The position numbers and the translations under genes are program-made. 28,374 nt of DNA from Pleionea sp041589565 (GTDB lineage Bacteria; Pseudomonadota; Gammaproteobacteria; Enterobacterales; Kangiellaceae): assembly GCA_041589565.1 (NCBI GenBank), contig JBFHVL010000012.1, positions 1 through 28,374 on the forward strand, read 5' to 3'. Positions 17,000 to 22,620 of the stretch are shown here, piece by piece. The stretch's first letter is position 1; every line of letters begins with the position of its first letter. The notes below the pieces were generated by a model. That model saw nothing but the letters and a program-made list of their open reading frames with translations. It had not been told where the DNA came from and made no database searches.

Positions 17000-17468
17000 T
17001 CAAACGAAAGTCCAAATGCCGCAGGTTTTAGCTGTTAATTACTCTCTTGAAGTAATTAAAGATACGGCTGTTGATTCTGAGATGGATGTTTTTGACTCAA
17101 GGCGAGGCGTTTATGAGTTTGCAATGAATTATGGTTTCAATAGAGAGAAAGCAATGTACTTAAAAACTGCAATTACCGAGCTCGCAACTAACATTGTTTT
17201 TCATTCTCATGGCGGAAATTTAACTGTTTATTCGATTGTGAGCCAGTGCTCTTTTGAGAAAGAATGTAACCGTGTGTCCGGAATATTAGTTGTAGCGGTC
17301 GATCGAGGGCCAGGAATTAGTGATGTTAATCTAGCGTGTAAAGATGGTTATTCATCGAAAAATAGTCTCGGCTTCGGGCTTCCAAGCGTAATGCGGCTAA
17401 TGGATGACTTCGAAATAGACAGTAATGCTTATTGCACCAAAGTAATGGCAACCTTATGGAAAAATTAA
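16986..17468 (+). CDS. Second RsbT/RsbW-like GHKL ATPase
   Basis: A 160-residue GHKL kinase-like protein with N box TELATNIVFHSH, G1 VAVDRGPGISDV and G2 NSLGFGLPSVMRLMDDFEI, closest by eye to RsbT. A 40-residue N-terminal extension and a short insert before G1 set it apart from the RsbT encoded just upstream. AAGGTGGA lies before the ATG. In many proteobacteria, as I recall, an RsbT-like domain is fused to an RsbX-like domain in one protein (annotated as ATP-binding SpoIIE family phosphatase); here the two halves are separate genes overlapping by 13 bases in the -1 frame. Its STAS substrate is unclear; RsbR and RsbS are the nearest candidates. Confidence 0.88.
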   Translation: MQAVNQTKVQMPQVLAVNYSLEVIKDTAVDSEMDVFDSRRGVYEFAMNYGFNREKAMYLKTAITELATNIVFHSHGGNLTVYSIVSQCSFEKECNRVSGILVVAVDRGPGISDVNLACKDGYSSKNSLGFGLPSVMRLMDDFEIDSNAYCTKVMATLWKN

Positions 17469-18067
17469 AAACGCCCGCTTGTGAGGGTTACCTTGACGCC
17501 GGTTATGCAAGTAGGAACTATCCGGGTGAAAAATGCTGTGGTGATCAAGTCGGTCACTGGGCATTATCGTGTGGCTCTCACTTGATATGTCTTATAGATG
17601 GTATTGGTCATGGTCCTCTGGCTTATCAAGCGTCATCACGGTGTCTCGATGTTGTCGATAAAAATAAAAATAAAAACCTAAGTAATATTTTAGAAGCGTG
17701 CAATGAGGAACTTCTAGGTACTCGTGGTGTGGCTGTTTCTCTCGCTTTGGTTCAACCATTTTCAGGCCTGGTTAGTTATTGTGGTGTCGGAAATGTAGAG
17801 TGCTTTATTTTAGGAAGAACAGTAAAGCATTTGAACAATAATTATGGCATTTTAGGTAATGAGTTTGATTTGCAATTATCAGTTGATAACAGAGAGTTTC
17901 ATGTTGGTGATGATATACTTATTATGCACTCAGATGGTATACGAACCAATATTCCTTTAGAAAAGCATGCGCGTAATTTATTTCCGAATATGAATGGTAT
18001 GGCTCGATGGATCGTAGAGCATTGGTCAAAAGATAAGGACGATGCTTCGGTTGTGGTTATTTCATGA
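17456..18067 (+). CDS. rsbX: RsbX-like PP2C/SpoIIE-family phosphatase
   Basis: RsbX dephosphorylates RsbR and RsbS to reset the stressosome. The compact PP2C domain shows GEKCCGDQVGHWAL, metal-binding LIDGIGHGPLA, SYCGVGNVECF and MHSDGI, then DDASVVVIS at the end, in RsbX order and at RsbX length (about 204). I chose ATG 17456 (MEKLKTP) over an upstream in-frame TTG at 17432. The ATG has no clear Shine-Dalgarno sequence, so translation probably depends on coupling with the upstream ATPase gene, whose end it overlaps. The next gene overlaps by four bases (ATGA). Confidence 0.92.
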   Translation: MEKLKTPACEGYLDAGYASRNYPGEKCCGDQVGHWALSCGSHLICLIDGIGHGPLAYQASSRCLDVVDKNKNKNLSNILEACNEELLGTRGVAVSLALVQPFSGLVSYCGVGNVECFILGRTVKHLNNNYGILGNEFDLQLSVDNREFHVGDDILIMHSDGIRTNIPLEKHARNLFPNMNGMARWIVEHWSKDKDDASVVVIS

Positions 18068-19467
18068 ATGCGAAACCGTCAATCAATACAGTTTCCTCTG
18101 AGGAAACTAAACTCGTTTTAAATTACTACAAAACGTTGTATGTAGAATATATCGGTTCGCAGGACGAGTCGATTTTGCTTCAATTTAACGAGTTAGGTAG
18201 TTTGTTATGTCATTCTGGAATTCCTCCAGAAATAGCCACAGAAATACATGCTGCAGCGTTGAATGAGCTTTCAGTTAATGTTGAAGTGTCAAGATTTAAC
18301 GAATATCAAAAAATTTTGCCGTTATTAGAAGTGACAATGGCCTACGGAGTTCAATACCGCAACCAAATGGCACAGCAAAAGCGACGAAGTTCGCATCAGT
18401 TGGTGCAGACAATGGAGCAGGCAAGTGATTTGATGTTTCTAACTGACGTTCAGGGAAAAGTGATTTATGCGAACTCACTGTCTAAGAAGTACTTTGATGC
18501 TTCAGCTGGTAATCTATTTGAACAGTATTCAGCAAAAGACAATAAAGAAGCCCAAAAGATATCTAGTTTATGGCAGGAGCTATCGATTGGAAAAAGTTGG
18601 CAAGGGAAAATATGCCTAATCTCCAGTGATAGAGAGAGTTTGGTTATCTCTCTAAAAGCTTTTCCGATGATTGAAGATGATTTTCAGCTAAGTCAATTTG
18701 TATTTGTAGTTGAGGACGTAACACAAAAACAAATTGCCAAAAGGAAACTGGAGCAAAATCAAAGGCTAACTACTTTAGGTGAGTTGGCGTCAGGCGTTGC
18801 TCATGAGTTTAATAATATATTGCTTATCATATCTGGTTTTGCGGAGCTCCTGGGGAATGAAAAAAACAGGGCGTTTACTAAAGAGTTTTCCGAGGAGATT
18901 TTGATGGCCGTTGAAAAAGGGGTCGCATTAAACAAGCAGATTCTTTCATTTGCAGCCGATCGCATTGAAGTAGAGAAGCCAGTTTGTCTTAGTTATGCCA
19001 TCAAGAATTTAACAACAATGTTAAAAGCAGCAGTGGGTGAAAATATAGCTATCACTATTGTTGGTGAACTGGGCGTAAAAGTATTAGTAAGTGAAAATCA
19101 TCTTTGTCAATTGCTGACTAATTTATGTATTAACGCAAAGCATGCAATAGAGGAAGTAAAGAGGTCTGGTGTCGTAGAGCTTGTATTTTCAGTGCTGGGT
19201 GAAGATTTAAGAGTTACCGTTAGGGATAATGGTTGTGGCATGAGTGAAGAGATCTTAAGAAACGTATTTGAACCATTTTATACTACAAAAGATGTGGGTA
19301 AAGGTAGTGGGCTGGGATTGAGTGTTGTAATGCGTTTAGTCATGCAATACAAAGGAGAGATCGAGGTCCTTTCTGAGGTGGGTAAGGGGACTGAGTTTCA
19401 TATTTCCTTGCCGGTCGTTTATAGTGAAATTTCTAATGTGAAACTCGTGGATAAAGTTTTGCATTAA
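18064..19467 (+). CDS. Histidine kinase with RsbU-like N-terminal domain, PAS and HisKA-HATPase
   Basis: A soluble 467-residue kinase without transmembrane segments. Residues about 15-105 resemble the N-terminal RsbT-binding domain of RsbU: GIPPEIATEIHAAALNEL and LLEVTMAYGVQYRNQ align with IPPEEIxxIHRKxLKEL and LIEVMIGYGMAYQ of RsbU. A PAS domain follows (about 110-225), then HisKA with H247 in GVAHEFNNIL, and HATPase with N357, G1 DNGCG (388-392) and G2 GKGSGLGL (412-419). In effect RsbU's PP2C output has been replaced by a histidine kinase, so released RsbT would switch a phosphorelay rather than a sigma-factor cascade. Vibrio stressosome loci, as I recall, also have a two-component pair downstream. 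Overlaps rsbX by ATGA; a receiver gene follows. Confidence 0.93.
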   Translation: MNAKPSINTVSSEETKLVLNYYKTLYVEYIGSQDESILLQFNELGSLLCHSGIPPEIATEIHAAALNELSVNVEVSRFNEYQKILPLLEVTMAYGVQYRNQMAQQKRRSSHQLVQTMEQASDLMFLTDVQGKVIYANSLSKKYFDASAGNLFEQYSAKDNKEAQKISSLWQELSIGKSWQGKICLISSDRESLVISLKAFPMIEDDFQLSQFVFVVEDVTQKQIAKRKLEQNQRLTTLGELASGVAHEFNNILLIISGFAELLGNEKNRAFTKEFSEEILMAVEKGVALNKQILSFAADRIEVEKPVCLSYAIKNLTTMLKAAVGENIAITIVGELGVKVLVSENHLCQLLTNLCINAKHAIEEVKRSGVVELVFSVLGEDLRVTVRDNGCGMSEEILRNVFEPFYTTKDVGKGSGLGLSVVMRLVMQYKGEIEVLSEVGKGTEFHISLPVVYSEISNVKLVDKVLH

Positions 19468-19504
19468 ATCGTATGTTAACATTAGTTTTAAGTGAGTATT
19501 TCTG

Positions 19505-19903
19505 ATGAATAAAATAATGATATTAGATGATGATCCTCAAATCTTGAAAATGACATCATTTGTTCTTATACAAAGTGGGTACCAGGTTATTACCGGCGAA
19601 AATGGAAAGAGAGCTGTTTCCATCATTAATCAAGAACGACCACAGCTATTGTTGACCGATATCTTAATGCCCGAAATTGACGGTATTGAAGTCATTAATG
19701 CATGTCGCAAAGAACGATTGGATGTTAAAGTTATCGCAATGTCTGGTGGGAGAAGAAAGATAACGGCTGAGTTTAATTTAAAATCGGCTGAAATGTTGGG
19801 GGCTTCAGCAATACTAGAAAAACCCTTTACCAACGATCAATTATTAAGCTGTATTAAAAATGTGCTTCAACGTGGATGCTCACTTTCTTCGTACTGCAGC
19901 TAG
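19505..19903 (+). CDS. Single-domain response regulator at the end of the stressosome operon
   Basis: A 132-residue receiver with the acidic cluster D8-D10, phospho-acceptor D52 (LTDILMPEIDG), S80 (AMSGG) and K106 (EKPF). It is of the PleD/NtrC-type receiver sort (MSGG and EKPF) rather than CheY-like, and has no output domain. It lies 37 bases after the RsbU_N-like kinase, so it is the natural phospho-acceptor. AGTGAG lies before the ATG. A perfect 8-bp inverted repeat follows the stop, so the operon probably ends here. The downstream effector is not in this window. Confidence 0.94.
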   Translation: MNKIMILDDDPQILKMTSFVLIQSGYQVITGENGKRAVSIINQERPQLLLTDILMPEIDGIEVINACRKERLDVKVIAMSGGRRKITAEFNLKSAEMLGASAILEKPFTNDQLLSCIKNVLQRGCSLSSYCS

Positions 19904-19917
19904 AAGTAAGTTAACTT

Positions 19918-19942
19918 GTCTAAGACCTTTGCGTTCTTAGAC
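19918..19942. terminator. Inverted repeat between convergent genes, possible bidirectional terminator
   Basis: GTCTAAGA, a nine-base loop, then TCTTAGAC: a perfect 8-bp stem 14 bases after the receiver's stop and between convergent genes. Neither side has a good T run, so termination is plausible by position but weak by sequence. Confidence 0.45.
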
Positions 19943-19976
19943 TCTTAGAAGCTTTTGCTAGATGGATAATTAGCGG

Positions 19977-21020
19977 TTAATGTGATTCATTCGGCTTTAA
20001 TATGACTTTGCCGTCACTTTTATGTTCAGCGTAGTGATCGATAGCCGTTAAAAATTCGTTAAATCCGAAGCTGCCATACAGATCGGTATTAAAGATACCC
20101 TCCGCAAATAATTTTTGCACTTTACGGGTGAGTAACAATGTTTTTATTGGTCCTGCTTTTCGAACATAAGTGGATAGCCAAAAACCTTCAATTCTTACAT
20201 CTCGAAATATCACATCGGCAACGCTGTATTTCCCGCCAATAGGGTCATGTGTTTCGGTTAGGCGGCCATAAACAATAGCCGTTGAGCCTGCAGGTAATAG
20301 TTTGCTGATTAAAGCCGTTTCTTCGTCGGCAACGGCATCCAGAAATACGGTGGCTCGCATTTCTTTAGCCAGTGCTTTGAGCGACTCAGTAAAATCTTCG
20401 TCATTAGTATTCAGTACGGCATCAACCCCAAGCTCTAAAAGTTTTTGTTTGTTTGATTCTGAGCGTACCGTTGCAATGGTTTTTACGCCCACTTGCCTGG
20501 CATAGCGAATGACGCCTTTGCCCACCTGACTCGCTGCGGCGTTTAATACGATGGCTTTTGCATTTAATTCGCGCGCACGCTCGACTAAGCAAACGGAAGT
20601 GCATGGATTAACAACCAGTGTTGCCGCTTGTTCATCGGTAAGATCTTTGCGCAGTGGAATACAGTAGGCGGGATTAGTAATGATATATTTGGCCCAACTG
20701 CCATCGTTACCTGGTGTCGCAAAAAAGGCAACCCGTTTTCCTTGTAACCAGCGTCCATAGATTCCTGCATTAGCTTTTACGACAATGCCACATCCTTCAA
20801 AGCCGGCATAATTTCCATCTTTAGGCGGTACCCCATATTTGCCCATTAGATACACCAGGTCGGATGGGTTCACTGGGGCTGCTATCACTTTAATTAAGAC
20901 TTCACCATGATTTAACGAGGGAATTGCTTTATCGATGAGTTGAAGGCGCTCAGATGATTTTAATTTATCGTCTGGTAACAGTTTTAAAGCTAAACCAGTA
21001 TTTGTTAAAGAATCGCTCAT
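19977..21020 (-). CDS. Zinc-independent MDR-family oxidoreductase (quinone or enoyl reductase-like)
   Basis: A 347-residue NAD(P)H-dependent reductase of the medium-chain dehydrogenase/reductase superfamily. The N-terminal GroES-like fold has HGEVLIKVIAAPVNPSDL and GNYAGFEGCGIV; the Rossmann domain has VLNAAASQVGKGVIRYARQ (158-176) with the AAxSxVG form seen in 2-enoyl thioester reductases and quinone oxidoreductases, followed by KLLELGVDAVLN. The catalytic and structural zinc cysteines of alcohol dehydrogenases are absent. Substrate cannot be told from sequence. Monocistronic, convergent with the stressosome operon and divergent from the methyltransferase gene. No clear Shine-Dalgarno sequence before the ATG. 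Confidence 0.92.
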   Translation of the reverse strand: MSDSLTNTGLALKLLPDDKLKSSERLQLIDKAIPSLNHGEVLIKVIAAPVNPSDLVYLMGKYGVPPKDGNYAGFEGCGIVVKANAGIYGRWLQGKRVAFFATPGNDGSWAKYIITNPAYCIPLRKDLTDEQAATLVVNPCTSVCLVERARELNAKAIVLNAAASQVGKGVIRYARQVGVKTIATVRSESNKQKLLELGVDAVLNTNDEDFTESLKALAKEMRATVFLDAVADEETALISKLLPAGSTAIVYGRLTETHDPIGGKYSVADVIFRDVRIEGFWLSTYVRKAGPIKTLLLTRKVQKLFAEGIFNTDLYGSFGFNEFLTAIDHYAEHKSDGKVILKPNESH

Positions 21021-21054
21021 TGTATGTATTGATTTTTTAATGATTGTTGCCTGC

Positions 21055-21082
21055 AGTATATCAAATCACAGTAAAACACCAA
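21055..21082 (-). promoter_or_regulatory. Candidate sigma70 promoter for the MDR oxidoreductase gene
   Basis: On the minus strand: TTGGTG, 16 bases, TATACT. The -10 matches 5 of 6 and the -35 keeps TTG. It lies about 35 bases upstream of the ATG, in the divergent spacer shared with the methyltransferase gene. Confidence 0.4.
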
Positions 21083-21203
21083 TGGATTGGTTGGACGAAG
21101 TCTGTCAAGTCCAGTAAGGTAGTGGATAAGATTGTGACTGTCCTGTCGTCCTGTGCAATCTAAATAACAAACAGGTTACTTTAGCGTCGTTTGGAGGGAT
21201 AAA

Positions 21204-22145
21204 ATGAAATTGCATATTAAACAAATATTAGTCATAGCCAGTTGCAGTGTACTCTTTGCCTGTAATCAGCAGTCATCAGATAGTGCCGATAAGTCATCGG
21301 AACAACTGAAACAAAGCGAAAAGTTATCTCAAATGACGTCGCACGACTCGCAAGACCCAGCTTCTCGACTGCAACAAATTCTCGATGCTCAACCCAAGGA
21401 GGTTCAGGCGCGCTACAGTGCTCGACATCCGCTCGAAACTTTAACGTTTTTTGGTATTGAGCCAGGCATGACAGTGGTTGAAGCGTTACCGGGTGGAGGT
21501 TGGTACTCTAAGATACTGTTGAGCTATCTGGGAGCCGACGGCCATCTAATAGGAGCCGATTACGCCATTGAAATGTACCCCAAATTTGGATTCTTTGATG
21601 ATAAGTTTTTAGAGGCAAAGAAAACCTGGGTTACCGACTGGACTAACGGAGCAGAATCTTGGCGCGATGAAGATAGTGCAACGGTTGCTGCGTTTCATTT
21701 TGGTTCCATGCCTGAGTCAATGAAAGGTTCTGCTGATGCGGTGCTGTTTATACGGGCTTTGCATAATCTAGCTCGTTTCGAAGGTGACGGTGGATACCTC
21801 ACTACTGCGATGAATGATGCTTATAAGGCGCTTAAACCAGGAGGGATTGTGGGTATCGTTCAACATACTGCCCCAGAATCCAGCTCCGACATTTGGGCCA
21901 GTGGTAAAAATGGTTACCTAAAAGAGTCTTTTGTGAAAAGGGTGTTGAAGGAGGTTGGTTTTGAGTTTGTCGGCTCTAATGACATTAACTTAAATCTGAA
22001 AGATCAGCCGTCTGAAACGGACATGGTCTGGCGCCTCCCGCCCAGCTTGGCCACCAGCCGAGATAATGATGAGCTTAAAGCCCAGATGATGGCCATTGGA
22101 GAGTCTTCACGGATGACTCTGCTATTTAGGAAACCCAACCAATAA
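21204..22145 (+). CDS. Lipoprotein-type class I SAM-dependent methyltransferase (COG4798-like)
   Basis: A 313-residue protein starting with a lipoprotein signal: basic start, hydrophobic core and lipobox LFAC with C20 as the likely lipidated residue. A Ser/Gln-rich linker (21-50) leads to a class I methyltransferase fold: motif I VVEALPGGGW (91-100) with Asp/Glu-rich downstream strands (LIGADY), ALHNLARF, and LKPGGIVGIVQH as the post-motif strand. Signal-bearing predicted methyltransferases of this type are widespread in Gammaproteobacteria, but their substrates are unknown to me. GGAGGG six bases before the ATG supports the start. A strong terminator follows, so it is probably transcribed alone. 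The apparent export is odd, as SAM is cytoplasmic. Confidence 0.9.
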   Translation: MKLHIKQILVIASCSVLFACNQQSSDSADKSSEQLKQSEKLSQMTSHDSQDPASRLQQILDAQPKEVQARYSARHPLETLTFFGIEPGMTVVEALPGGGWYSKILLSYLGADGHLIGADYAIEMYPKFGFFDDKFLEAKKTWVTDWTNGAESWRDEDSATVAAFHFGSMPESMKGSADAVLFIRALHNLARFEGDGGYLTTAMNDAYKALKPGGIVGIVQHTAPESSSDIWASGKNGYLKESFVKRVLKEVGFEFVGSNDINLNLKDQPSETDMVWRLPPSLATSRDNDELKAQMMAIGESSRMTLLFRKPNQ

Positions 22146-22175
22146 TATTTGACTTAACGTATTGAATAATAAAAG

Positions 22176-22203
22176 AAAAGGAGCTCAGCAAGCTCCTTTT
22201 TTA
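22176..22203 (+). terminator. Rho-independent terminator after the methyltransferase gene
   Basis: AAAAGGAGCT, loop CAGCA, AGCTCCTTTT and further Ts: a perfect 10-bp stem with a T6 tail, 30 bases after the stop. Confidence 0.92.
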
Positions 22204-22296
22204 TTGATGGTTTCAGCTTTTGTTCAGTTAGACAATGTGAAGATTCACACTGGTAAATCGGTACTATTTAACAGATGTACTATCCTATACTGGTTG

Positions 22297-22302
22297 TATA
22301 AT
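22297..22302 (+). promoter_or_regulatory. Candidate -10 box for the lipoprotein-protease pair
   Basis: A perfect TATAAT 31 bases before the lipoprotein ATG and after the upstream terminator. No good TTGACA-like hexamer lies 16-18 bases upstream, so an activator may be needed if this is used. TATACT at 22286 is a second possible -10. Confidence 0.35.
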
Positions 22303-22333
22303 CAAGCCCATCTCAATTGGTAAAGAGGTTTAT

Positions 22334-22618
22334 ATGCTTTTAAAGCAACTTGTTGGTACTGCCGGTTTATGCTTGGCGCTAATTGCCTGTCAAACTAATT
22401 CTAATGAAAATGAGAATGCTGCCGAAAATACTATAAAAGGTCCAAAGCTTAACTGTTCTGCTCCGCCTCCGGTCAATGATATCTGGAAGCTGGAGCCGAT
22501 GTTGCTTGAAAAAGGGCTTATTACCGAAGAGATGAGTAAAGAACAGCGAGAAAGTGCTATTCGAGAATATATTCGCAAGAAAAATGCGAAATTTGAAAAC
22601 TGCAGTAAAGGTGCCTGA
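22334..22618 (+). CDS. Small lipoprotein of unknown function encoded next to an M6 protease
   Basis: A 94-residue protein with a lipoprotein signal (lipobox ALIAC, C19 lipidated), an Asn/Glu-rich spacer, then a short domain with two cysteines (NCSAPPP and ENCSKGA) that could pair in the periplasm. The helical middle (KLEPMLLEKGLITEEM, EQRESAIREYIRKK) resembles the region after the signal of the next protein (WLKKRGELEQDASEAEIKDALKNYLKN), so the two may share a small helical domain. AGAGG precedes the ATG, and the protease gene starts two bases after the stop. It may be an inhibitor, chaperone or tether for the protease, but nothing proves it. Confidence 0.8.
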   Translation: MLLKQLVGTAGLCLALIACQTNSNENENAAENTIKGPKLNCSAPPPVNDIWKLEPMLLEKGLITEEMSKEQRESAIREYIRKKNAKFENCSKGA

Positions 22619-22620
22619 TT

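Noticed and set aside
17432..17434. TTG as the start of the RsbX-like gene
   Set aside because: The ATG 24 bases on gives the normal RsbX N-terminus; TTG adds only residues translated from the upstream gene's conserved end.
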